Position numbers and translations under genes: made by a program
Notes under the pieces: model-generated
The model's database searches: none
What the model was told of the DNA's origin: nothing
The model's input: the letters and a program-made list of their open reading frames with translations, nothing else
From: an uncultured Campylobacter sp.
GTDB lineage: Bacteria > Campylobacterota > Campylobacteria > Campylobacterales > Campylobacteraceae
Length of the DNA stretch: 7,224 nucleotides
Direction: 5' to 3'
NCBI RefSeq assembly: GCF_937997465.1
Contig: NZ_CALKTQ010000083.1
Location: 1-7,224, forward strand
Shown: positions 1 through 6,070 of the stretch, piece after piece
Numbering within the stretch: position 1 is the first letter of the stretch
Layout: each line of letters opens with the position of its first letter

Positions 1-619
1 TGCGGGCGTTTGAGAGCGTCGGAGTAGCGAGCATGACTTCAAATTTAGATATGAGGTCGTAAAATTTCTTTGCCCAGCCTTGGCAGTCTAGTTCGTTTTG
101 CGCGAGGAACATCGCGATCGCCATAAACATCTGCTGCGGTAGCTCGATCGGCGCGCCGCTGCGGTCTTTGATGAGGTAGCGGTCGTATAGCGTCTTGATA
201 CCAAGATAGGCAAACTGTAAGTCGCGCTCTGGCCTGATGTAGTCGTTTAGGTCGTCCAGGTCGTATTTTTCTTTTAGTCCAGGGATTATACGGCCTGCTT
301 TTTCGCCCTTTTGCAGATAGTCGCGTAGGTGGTTGTAGCCGCTAAAGCCCGTGACCTTGTGATAAAGGTCGTATAGAAATAGCCTTGCCGCGACGAAGGT
401 CCAGTTCGGGCGATCGATGTCGATTTTTTCGACAGCTGTTTTGATGAGGGTTTGCTGGATCTCCTCGGTCGTTATCATATCGCGAAACTGAATTTTCGCG
501 TCCACCTCAAGCTCGCTTAGGCTTACGTTTGCCAGCCCTGCAACCGCCTCGCTCGTGTATTTTTTAATCTTGCTTACGTCAAGCTCTTCCGTGCGTCCGT
601 TTCGTTTTAGTACTTTCAT
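1..619 (-). CDS. nrdA: Ribonucleoside-diphosphate reductase, alpha (large) subunit, N-terminal part, cut by window edge
   Basis: The large chain of class Ia ribonucleotide reductase converts ribonucleoside diphosphates to deoxyribonucleotides in the cytoplasm, working with the NrdB radical-generating subunit. Only the first 206 residues are visible; the gene runs off the left edge, so the active-site cysteines cannot be checked. The protein starts MKVLKRNGRTEELDVSKIKK, typical of an N-terminal ATP-cone (about residues 1-90), the allosteric domain that senses ATP/dATP. Next comes the start of the reductase domain, with RPNWTFVAARLFLYDLYHKV and, at the window edge, the family motif LATPTLSNAR. 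The ATG at 617-619 shares one base with the purB stop (TAATG), and an AGGG lies upstream inside the end of purB, which suggests translational coupling. I recall purB-nrdA as neighbours in C. jejuni too. Identification is firm; only the length is unknown. Confidence 0.95.
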   Translation of the reverse strand, partial: MKVLKRNGRTEELDVSKIKKYTSEAVAGLANVSLSELEVDAKIQFRDMITTEEIQQTLIKTAVEKIDIDRPNWTFVAARLFLYDLYHKVTGFSGYNHLRDYLQKGEKAGRIIPGLKEKYDLDDLNDYIRPERDLQFAYLGIKTLYDRYLIKDRSGAPIELPQQMFMAIAMFLAQNELDCQGWAKKFYDLISKFEVMLATPTLSNAR

Positions 620-1962
620 TAAATTTCGCCCTGCTTTCCGAATACTCTCGCGAAAATCCCATCCACGTGCCTGGCGTAATACGCATAATCAAAGCACTCT
701 TTTATTTCGGCTTCGCCCAGGCTTGCGCGTAGCTCCTCGTCGGCGAGCAAATTTTGTAAAAACAGGCTCTCGCCGTTTTCGTTTATCGCCTTTTTGCCTT
801 CTTGCAGATCCGCCCAGACCTTCATCGCGTTGCGCTGTACGATCTTGTACGCGTCTTCGCGCGAAATCCCGCGTTGCGGAAGCTGCAGAAGCACGCGCTG
901 AGAAAATACTAGCCCACCGGTCAAATTTAGATTTTTCATCATATTTTCCGGATAAACTACCAAATTTGCGATCAAATTCGTAATGCGCGCTAGCATGAAA
1001 TCAGCCGTGATGAAGGCGTCCGGTAGGATAAATCGCTCGACCGAGCTGTGGCTGATGTCGCGTTCGTGCCAGAGTGCGACGTTTTCGAGCGCGGGCGTCA
1101 CGTATGAGCGCAGCATCCTGCAAAGGCCGGTGATATTTTCGCTAAGCACGGGATTGCGCTTGTGCGGCATCGCGCTGGAGCCCTTTTGACCGGGGCTGAA
1201 GTACTCCTCGGCCTCATAAACCTCCGTCCTTTGGAAGTGACGTACGGCGACGGCGATCTTTTCGCAGGTGGCGGCTAGCACGGCGATAGCGCTGATGACG
1301 TGGGCGTAGCGGTCGCGCTGGATGACCTGATTTGACGCGGGAGCAGGTTTTAGACCAAGCTCAGCGCAGGTTAGCTCCTCAAACTCGAGCGGTGCGTGAG
1401 CGAAATTTCCCATCGCGCCGCTTAGTTTGCCGTAGGCGGCGACCTCTTTTGCGTCTTGCAGCAGCTTCAGCGCGCGCGCGACCTCGTCGTACCAGACCGC
1501 AAGCACGAGTCCGAAGGTGATCGGCTCGCCGTGGATACCGTGGCTGCGACCGACCATCATCGTGTTTTTGTGCTCCTGCGCTCTGGTTTTGATCGCGCTC
1601 ATGAGGCCTTTTACGTCCTCTATGATAAGCTCCATGCTACTTTTGATCTGAAGTGCGACAGCGGTGTCGATGCAATCTGAGCTAGTCATGCCGTAGTGCA
1701 CGAAGCGACTCTCCTCGCCCAGACTCTCGCTCACGCTCGTTAGAAACGCGATCACGTCGTGTTTGGTCGTCTTTTCGATCTCGTCGATGCGCGCTACGTC
1801 AAATTTTGCATTTTTGCAAATTTTCTCGCAGTCCGCATCGCTGATAAAGCCCAGCTTATTCCACGCTTTGACCGCAGCCTTTTCGACCTCCAGCCACGCA
1901 CCATATTTTGCCTGCATATCCCACTTTTGCGCCATCTGTTCGCGCGAATATCTTTCTACCAT
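619..1962 (-). CDS. purB: Adenylosuccinate lyase
   Basis: PurB acts twice in purine synthesis, releasing fumarate from SAICAR and from adenylosuccinate (giving AMP). The 447-residue length is normal for the bacterial short form. Family motifs are in place: KHD at residues 67-69, the TSSD loop at 93-96, GRSHGIHGEP at 138-147 (catalytic His141 by analogy with the B. subtilis enzyme), and the fumarase/aspartase superfamily signature SSAMPHKRNP at 262-271, whose serines lie in the mobile catalytic loop. The ATG at 1960-1962 is preceded by AAGG (1969-1972) at 6-base spacing, a good Campylobacter ribosome binding site, and by a TATAAT box about 46 bases upstream. The stop overlaps the nrdA start by one base, so the two nucleotide-metabolism genes are probably co-transcribed and coupled. 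No anomaly is seen and the frame is intact. Confidence 0.97.
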   Translation of the reverse strand: MVERYSREQMAQKWDMQAKYGAWLEVEKAAVKAWNKLGFISDADCEKICKNAKFDVARIDEIEKTTKHDVIAFLTSVSESLGEESRFVHYGMTSSDCIDTAVALQIKSSMELIIEDVKGLMSAIKTRAQEHKNTMMVGRSHGIHGEPITFGLVLAVWYDEVARALKLLQDAKEVAAYGKLSGAMGNFAHAPLEFEELTCAELGLKPAPASNQVIQRDRYAHVISAIAVLAATCEKIAVAVRHFQRTEVYEAEEYFSPGQKGSSAMPHKRNPVLSENITGLCRMLRSYVTPALENVALWHERDISHSSVERFILPDAFITADFMLARITNLIANLVVYPENMMKNLNLTGGLVFSQRVLLQLPQRGISREDAYKIVQRNAMKVWADLQEGKKAINENGESLFLQNLLADEELRASLGEAEIKECFDYAYYARHVDGIFARVFGKQGEI

Positions 1963-1989
1963 CTTTAGCCTTTTTTATGCGAATTTTTG

Positions 1990-1995
1990 TATAAT
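1990..1995 (+). promoter_or_regulatory. Predicted sigma-70 -10 box for the pseudouridine synthase gene
   Basis: TATAAT preceded directly by TTTTTG, matching the T-rich extended -10 style of Campylobacter promoters, which usually lack a conserved -35 box. It points at the gene starting at 2087, leaving a leader of roughly 85 bases. It lies only 14 bases from the opposing purB -10 box, so the two polymerase sites would overlap. Confidence 0.55.
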
Positions 1996-2008
1996 TTTTT
2001 AAGGAAAG

Positions 2009-2014
2009 ATTATA
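2009..2014 (-). promoter_or_regulatory. purB: Predicted sigma-70 -10 box for purB-nrdA
   Basis: Read on the minus strand this is TATAAT, preceded by TTTTTA, about 46 bases upstream of the purB ATG. The T-rich stretch in place of a -35 box fits Campylobacter sigma-70 promoters. No purine-repressor operator is recognisable between the box and the gene. Confidence 0.6.
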
Positions 2015-2086
2015 TAAAAACTGGGCTGAAATCGCGGTTAGTATCCGCTAAATTTGCCCTTAAATTTTAGATTTAAAGAGTGAAAA

Positions 2087-2995
2087 TTGCCTTATATTCA
2101 TAAATTTATTGCGCATGCCCAGGGGCAAAAAGCGTATGAATTTTTACTGCAAAATGGCTATAAAATGCGCGAAGCCCAGCGGCTCATCGACAAAGGCCGG
2201 CTTACCTGCGACGGCGCGGTCGTCGGTGAAAAAAATGCCTTGCTAAGTGGCGAAATTTGCCTGATAGATTATGAGACGAATCCGCGCGGGCTAAAGCCGA
2301 TTTTTGAGTGCGATAAATTTGCGGTTTTTGATAAACCCAGCGGCGTGCTCAGTCACCCAAACGGCAGGCACTGCGAGTACTCACTAAATGACGAAATTTG
2401 GTCGCTCTACGGCCACGAGGCGTCGGTCGCGCACCGTCTAGACTGTGAAACGAGCGGACTCATCGTCGTTGGCAAAGACAAAAATGCAGTCGTAAATTTG
2501 AAAAAACTTTTTGAAAATCGGCAGGTTTATAAAAGTTACGTTGCGCTCGTGCACGGAAAAATAAGCGAAAATTTGCGTATCGAAGCGAATATGGATCTAG
2601 CAAACGACTATGACGACGTGAAAATGCGAATGCGAATTTGCGAGGACGGTAAAAGCGCAGTTACGGAGATTTTGCCGATAGAGTATTTTGCCGACATCGA
2701 TGCGACGCTGGTTCGAGCCGTACCGCTCACGGGCAGGCAGCATCAAATTCGCTTACATTTGTTCCACGTGGAACATAAGATTTTAGGCGAACCGCTCTAC
2801 GGCCTATCTCGACCGCAAATCGAGAAAATTTTAGATAAAGAGATGAGCGAAAGCGAGCGAATTTTGACAACCGGCGCTCCCAGACTGCTACTACATTCTG
2901 ATGAAATTTGCTTTAAATTTGACGGCGTAGAATACAAAATAAAATCAGAATTTGATGCGAAAGATGAATTTTATAAACTTGTAAAGCACGGATAG
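2087..2995 (+). CDS. RluA/RluD-family 23S rRNA pseudouridine synthase with S4 domain
   Basis: The product isomerises specific uridines in RNA, most likely 23S rRNA, to pseudouridine; the exact target cannot be read from sequence. Of 302 residues, about 15-65 resemble an S4 RNA-binding domain (NGYKMREAQRLIDKGRL...G), followed by the catalytic domain: DKPSG at 82-86, the HRLD motif at 116-119 with catalytic Asp119, GRQHQIRLHL at 216-225 (more usually GRTHQIR) and LLLHS at 267-271. The TTG start at 2087 is the first possible one, because an in-frame TGA ends at 2083. The next Met is residue 27, inside the S4 domain, so TTG is preferred; AGAG lies 6 bases upstream. The gene is transcribed divergently from purB, an arrangement I recall in C. 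jejuni. Codons 225-230 (LFHVEH) contain a complete parS-like 16-bp palindrome. The rluA/rluD subtype is not assigned. Confidence 0.9.
   Translation: MPYIHKFIAHAQGQKAYEFLLQNGYKMREAQRLIDKGRLTCDGAVVGEKNALLSGEICLIDYETNPRGLKPIFECDKFAVFDKPSGVLSHPNGRHCEYSLNDEIWSLYGHEASVAHRLDCETSGLIVVGKDKNAVVNLKKLFENRQVYKSYVALVHGKISENLRIEANMDLANDYDDVKMRMRICEDGKSAVTEILPIEYFADIDATLVRAVPLTGRQHQIRLHLFHVEHKILGEPLYGLSRPQIEKILDKEMSESERILTTGAPRLLLHSDEICFKFDGVEYKIKSEFDAKDEFYKLVKHG
2760..2775. other. parS: parS-like ParB-binding palindrome, copy 1
   Basis: The perfect 16-bp palindrome TGTTCCACGTGGAACA differs from the B. subtilis parS consensus TGTTTCACGTGAAACA only at the symmetric positions 5 and 12. It lies inside the pseudouridine synthase gene, read in the frame TTC CAC GTG GAA (Phe-His-Val-Glu). 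ParB (Spo0J) binds such sites, and parS sites inside genes near oriC are the norm in bacteria. An identical copy lies at 6322-6337. The function is inferred from sequence alone; parA and parB are not in the window. Confidence 0.85.
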
Positions 2996-3285
2996 ATTTT
3001 GAGCCGATTTGCTAGGCCATTTTTTATTTATATTAGGAAGCTTTATAAAATATGACAGCATAAAGACGGTAAATTTTAGATATGTAACATCCGCTAGCGA
3101 TAGCATCAAATACAAAACGATGCCATAAAATTTAACTACTATTGGGCATGATTCGCCCCACAAAAAAAGTGTTTTATTTCGGCTATACAGCATTGCGCGC
3201 TTGTTCGTTTGTTTGGCAACCCTGCTCTACTTCGCTTTTAGTAAAAGATGTAAGGGGTAAACTAACGTAATTTTCGTTAGTAAAT
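2996..3285. other. Gene-poor AT-rich spacer
   Basis: No convincing gene is seen in these 290 bases. A minus-strand reading frame opens at 3193 and runs into the 3' end of the pseudouridine synthase gene (to 2945). It has no ribosome binding site and its composition is low-complexity hydrophobic, so I do not call it a gene. One internal stretch (PIVVKFYGIVLYL, near 3130) looks protein-like and could be decay from a lost gene. Another plus-strand frame across 3013-3130 is open for about 40 codons but has no start context. A short hairpin with GTTAGT repeats sits at the right end, before the split membrane gene. Confidence 0.5.
3261..3281 (+). repeat. Inverted repeat ahead of the split membrane-protein gene
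   Basis: ACTAACG (3261-3267) and CGTTAGT (3275-3281) form a 7-bp stem around a 7-base T-rich loop. A third GTTAGT follows at 3294-3299 and runs into the palindrome GTTAAC (3298-3303), just before the GTG candidate start at 3304. It could be an operator or a structure affecting translation of the downstream gene. It is short and AT-rich, so chance is possible. Confidence 0.3.
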
Positions 3286-3646
3286 TTGTCCTTGTTAGTT
3301 AACGTGCGGTTAAATTTAGACGGCTGGAAACGGGTTTTAGTACCGATTTTTGGTGCTATCTTTACGGCTTTGTTTATAGCGCTTATGTATAACGGGGGCG
3401 ATAAGCGAATTTTTAGCTATGTTATCTTTATCGCAAACACCTTTTTGTACCCATACTCTCGCTTTGTTTATGAAAGTATCGTAGGCTTCATATTTAGCAA
3501 AAACGTCTTTTTTGCAAATGTACTTTTTATTCACCGCTAAATTTATCACAATGCTTATTTGTTGGAGTTTTGCAGTTTTTATCGCGCCGCTGGGGCTTTT
3601 ATATTTATACTTTTATCACACGAAAAATAAAACCTTTGACGAGTAA
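3286..3646 (+). pseudogene. Small multi-pass membrane protein gene, split by a one-base frameshift
   Basis: The first frame reads from TTG 3286 (or GTG 3304, which gives the more natural start MRLNLDGWKRVLVPIFGAIF) to a TAA at 3538-3540. The +1 frame continues without a stop through AKFITMLICWSFAVFIAPLG and LLYLYFYHTK to TAA at 3644-3646. Both halves are hydrophobic and join into one plausible protein of about 113 residues (from 3304) with three or so membrane segments: roughly residues 12-30, 41-60 and 81-105. Removing one base, most simply a T from the T5 run at 3524-3528, restores a single frame. The joined protein resembles, from memory, small uncharacterised Campylobacter inner-membrane proteins with an NTFLYPYxRFVYE core; its function is unknown. 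No strong ribosome binding site precedes either start. It may be a true pseudogene, a sequencing error, or, less likely, a programmed +1 shift. Confidence 0.7.
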
Positions 3647-3651
3647 AAATC

Positions 3652-3678
3652 AATTTGCGCGCGGCGGCTGGGCAAATT
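3652..3678. terminator. Weak hairpin between convergent genes
   Basis: AATTTGC (3652-3658) pairs with GCAAATT (3672-3678) around a 13-base GC-rich loop. It lies in the 44-base gap between the stop of the plus-strand membrane gene (3646) and the stop of the minus-strand DUF6985-like gene (3691). A-rich and T-containing flanks could let it serve both directions, but it lacks a clean T run, so termination is only a suggestion. Confidence 0.3.
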
Positions 3679-3690
3679 TATAGCCAAGGG

Positions 3691-4611
3691 TTAAAAGCCG
3701 AATGCCGTCTCGCCGCTGCCGATTTTTACGACTTTGCCGCTTTGCGTCATAACGCCTAGGCCGTGCTCCATATCCCATGAGCAGCTAAATTCAAAGCCTA
3801 TTTTTGCGGTTTTACCGCTAAGTAAAATATAGATATTTTGTAGCTCCAAAAGCCTACCAAGCTCGTGCTGCGCGCAGATATTTGGCATAAAATCATTCTT
3901 TGTCTCGCTCGGATAGTCGTAAATTTCTTGCCATTTTGGATAATTATTGAAAATCTCGGTAAGAATTTCATTTAAAATTTCCTCCTGATTTTGCCTTAAA
4001 AAATAAACTGCATTTGAGTGCGTGCGGCTTGGCTCGTATACCTCATCGCCTTTTTTGTTTAGAAACGTGCAATAAAATTTTGCCTCTTGCTCTAAAATTT
4101 TGCCGTAACGCTCGAGTTCTATCTCAAATCCGAAATCATCAAATTCATCTTCATCATACTCTTCTTCTATAAATTCAGGCAAAATTTCAGGATTTACAAG
4201 ATAATCTTTAAAAAATTTAGCGATGCGTTCGTCTCCGGCAAAGACATAGTCCCTGTCCGCGTCGTAGCTTTTTTGCAGATATTTTAGCGCTGCTTCTTTT
4301 TGACCGCAGGCTAGACAGCGCTCGCCTCTATAATAGTCTTTTACGTAGGAGGGGCTATCTTTTGCCTTATTGCACTTATACATCTCATCGATCCAGCGCA
4401 GGACGTTGGCGCAGTCTTTCAGCTCTTCGTATTCGCTTATCATGCGGTGCGCGTAGATGTACGCATCGTAGATTTTGTACTTTTCCTCGTCTGCTTCCGC
4501 CCATTTTGTTTCTATGAAATTTATGATCTGTGCTTTGGTTATCGTTGATTTTTTAAGTAGCGATTTGCTTAAAAATACGTCGATTTCGTCCATTATTTTT
4601 TGCGCGTTCAT
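3691..4611 (-). CDS. TPR-like / DUF6985-like protein of unknown function
   Basis: This 306-residue soluble protein has no signal peptide or membrane segment. The N-terminal half (about 1-140) is helical; residues 93-120 (YYRGERCLACGQKEAALKYL...) look like one TPR repeat. A strongly acidic linker follows (149-167, rich in E/D/F). The C-terminal part (about 170-306) ends with GFEFSCSWDMEHGLG (272-286) and GKVVKIG (292-298), which I associate with DUF6985-type domains of unknown function, sometimes met beside toxin or immunity genes; that link is from memory and tentative. The ATG at 4609-4611 has GGAG five bases upstream, lying inside the last codons of the upstream frameshifted gene, whose stop is 2 bases away. 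Translation was therefore presumably coupled. It is the last gene of the minus-strand operon. Composition is more AT-rich than the flanking core genes. Confidence 0.8.
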   Translation of the reverse strand: MNAQKIMDEIDVFLSKSLLKKSTITKAQIINFIETKWAEADEEKYKIYDAYIYAHRMISEYEELKDCANVLRWIDEMYKCNKAKDSPSYVKDYYRGERCLACGQKEAALKYLQKSYDADRDYVFAGDERIAKFFKDYLVNPEILPEFIEEEYDEDEFDDFGFEIELERYGKILEQEAKFYCTFLNKKGDEVYEPSRTHSNAVYFLRQNQEEILNEILTEIFNNYPKWQEIYDYPSETKNDFMPNICAQHELGRLLELQNIYILLSGKTAKIGFEFSCSWDMEHGLGVMTQSGKVVKIGSGETAFGF

Positions 4612-4613
4612 TG

Positions 4614-4897
4614 TTACTCCGTTATAAATTTCCTACTGATCTGCCTTATGATCTGAAAATAATCGCCGAATTTTTCCTCGACTTTTTTGAAGTTTTTTAT
4701 CTTATACATATCCTTTTTGTCGCGATGACAGAGCATCAGATAGGTCGTAAAGTGTAAAATATCTAAAATTTCGGCCCTTAAATTTTTATCTTCTATCTCG
4801 TTTTCTAGGCAGATTTTTAGGATTTTTTGAAAATTTTCTTATCAATATAGCAAAAATCATAGAGCAAGAATGCTATATCATCGGTCGTGTTTGTCAT
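4614..4897 (-). pseudogene. 94-residue unknown gene, split by a one-base frameshift in an A run
   Basis: From ATG 4895-4897 the frame reads MTNTTDDIAFLLYDFCYIDK, then KIFKKS, and stops at TAA 4817-4819 after 26 residues. The -1 frame continues ILKICLENEIEDKNLRAEIL... to QIIRQISRKFITE and TAA at 4614-4616. Adding one A to the six-A run on the coding strand (plus-strand T6 at 4823-4828) gives a seamless protein of 94 residues; the interval of 284 bases is exactly one short of 95 codons. The joined product is helical and charged, with no recognised domain. Its start overlaps the upstream micro-gene by 20 bases, its stop is 2 bases before the next ATG, and its last codons hold that gene's GGAG. 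This tight packing argues that it was a real gene. It may be a mutation, a sequencing error, or transcriptional slippage on the A run. Confidence 0.7.
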
Positions 4898-4982
4898 AAA
4901 AAGCCGTCTTTATGATTAGTCCGAGCCCTAAAAAAACCACTATACAGACGAAAACTATCTGGGATATATCAAGTAGCGTCAT
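4878..4982 (-). CDS. 34-residue single-pass membrane micro-protein
   Basis: This short gene reads MTLLDISQIVFVCIVVFLGL followed by GLIIKTAFYDKHDR. Residues about 7-25 form one clear membrane-spanning segment, with a charged C-terminal tail (K, D, K, H, D, R) that suggests an N-out or tail-in single-pass inner-membrane peptide. Its ATG (4980-4982) overlaps the rlmN stop in ATGA, and its end overlaps the next gene by 20 bases, both signs of real translation in a coupled operon. I recall a small hydrophobic protein annotated just after rlmN in C. jejuni, which would fit, but I could not check it. The function is unknown. It is short enough for automatic annotation to miss. Confidence 0.7.
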   Translation of the reverse strand: MTLLDISQIVFVCIVVFLGLGLIIKTAFYDKHDR

Positions 4983-6070
4983 TTTGCCGTCTTGGCTAGC
5001 GTTTTGCCATTTGTTTGATTGTCGCGCTCTTTTAGCTGTCCGCACGCTGCGCTGATATCTAGCCCCTTGCTCTGCCTGATGGTGCAGGTCACGCCGTGAT
5101 CGCGCAGATACGTCTGAAATGCCTCCATATCGGCTGTGTTTGGACGTCCGTATTCGCTACCATCGTGTGGATTAAAGTAGATCAAATTTACTTTTGCTTT
5201 GATGCCGTGCAGCAGCGAAACGAGCTTTTTAGCATCTTTTATGCCGTCGTTCATGTCTTTTATGACGAGATACTCAAACATCACTCGCTTGCGCATATCG
5301 ATCGGAAAGCCCCTCACGGCCTCCATAACGGACTCGATTTTGTAGGCGTTATTTATAGGCATCAATTTGCTGCGAAGCTCGTTAGTAACGGCGTGCAAAG
5401 ATATCGCTAACAGCACGCCCAGATCCATCTCGCCGAGCTTTTTTATCTGGCTACCTAGCCCGCTCGTACTAACGGTCTGGCGGCGCGGCGCGATAGCTAA
5501 CCCGTCGTTTTCTTTTAAAATTTTTATAGCTTTACTAACGTTTTCTAGGTTGTCAAGCGGCTCGCCCATGCCCATATATACGACGTTTACGCGGCGCTCG
5601 TAGGGGATTTTATTTTCTCTTTTTATCCACAAAATTTGCCCCACTATTTCGCCTGGCGTTAGGTTTCTCGTTAGTCCGCTCTTGCCGGTTAGACAAAACG
5701 AACAGCCCATGCGGCAGCCTACCTGCGAGCTAACACAGATGGTATAACGAGCATGGCGCGCTACCTCGCCATTTTCGTCGCTGAGCTCCTCTTTCATCGG
5801 TAGCAACACGCTTTCGATGCGCAGCCCGTCTTTGAGCTCGAAAAGATACTTTATAGAGCCGTCGGCGCTCTGCTCAAATTTGACGCACTTTAGCGGATCA
5901 AGGTAAAACTCCTGTGCTAAATTTGCACGCAAATCCTTTGGCAAATTTAGCATTTCATCAAAACTGGTTGCGTTTTTCTTGTATAGCCATTCGAAAATTT
6001 GCTTAGCGCGAAACGGCGGCGAGAGCTGCTCTTTTAGCTCGTCTAATGTAAAATCAAGCAAATTTTTCAA
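4979..6070 (-). CDS. rlmN: Dual-specificity 23S rRNA/tRNA adenine-C2 methyltransferase, radical SAM
   Basis: RlmN uses a 4Fe-4S cluster and S-adenosylmethionine to methylate C2 of A2503 in 23S rRNA (and A37 of some tRNAs), tuning decoding accuracy and antibiotic response. The 363 residues are normal length. The radical SAM motif C-x3-C-x2-C is C119, C123, C126 in VGCRMGCSFC. The second conserved cysteine pair is C112 and C343 (in ISAACGQL), matching the E. coli catalytic cysteines 118 and 355. GMGEP (167-171) is the SAM-binding loop, and RRQTVSTSG (196-204) and SLHA (224-227) are typical. The TTG start at 6068-6070 overlaps the upstream stop as TTGA, with AAGGA about 6 bases before it; it aligns with the expected N-terminus MKNLLDFTLDEL. 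The stop overlaps the next micro-gene in ATGA. RlmN rather than Cfr is favoured by its housekeeping context. Confidence 0.95.
   Translation of the reverse strand: MKNLLDFTLDELKEQLSPPFRAKQIFEWLYKKNATSFDEMLNLPKDLRANLAQEFYLDPLKCVKFEQSADGSIKYLFELKDGLRIESVLLPMKEELSDENGEVARHARYTICVSSQVGCRMGCSFCLTGKSGLTRNLTPGEIVGQILWIKRENKIPYERRVNVVYMGMGEPLDNLENVSKAIKILKENDGLAIAPRRQTVSTSGLGSQIKKLGEMDLGVLLAISLHAVTNELRSKLMPINNAYKIESVMEAVRGFPIDMRKRVMFEYLVIKDMNDGIKDAKKLVSLLHGIKAKVNLIYFNPHDGSEYGRPNTADMEAFQTYLRDHGVTCTIRQSKGLDISAACGQLKERDNQTNGKTLAKTAK

Noticed and set aside
663..669. CCACGTG core as a third parS site
   Set aside because: It lacks the GTT and AAC arms on both sides, so only the common CACGTG hexamer is shared.
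555..983. Plus-strand open frame of 142 codons
   Set aside because: It is antisense to nrdA and purB, rich in Arg/Ser/Pro as expected from the complement of coding sequence, and has no ribosome binding site.
1332..1680. Two overlapping plus-strand open frames inside purB
   Set aside because: Shadows of purB; arginine-rich low-complexity translations with no start context.
2996..3030. Rho-independent terminator after the pseudouridine synthase gene
   Set aside because: There is a T6 run (about 3020-3025), but only a 3-bp GCC/GGC stem ahead of it, too weak to call.
3337..3549. Minus-strand open frame opposite the split membrane gene
   Set aside because: The plus strand gives the membrane-protein pattern in both frames; the minus reading has no domain or ribosome binding site.
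4823..4828. Phase-variable homopolymer switch
   Set aside because: Six bases is much shorter than the G tracts that drive known Campylobacter phase variation; I keep it as a frameshift rather than a switch.
5096..5603. Plus-strand open frames opposite rlmN
   Set aside because: Antisense shadows of a firmly identified gene.
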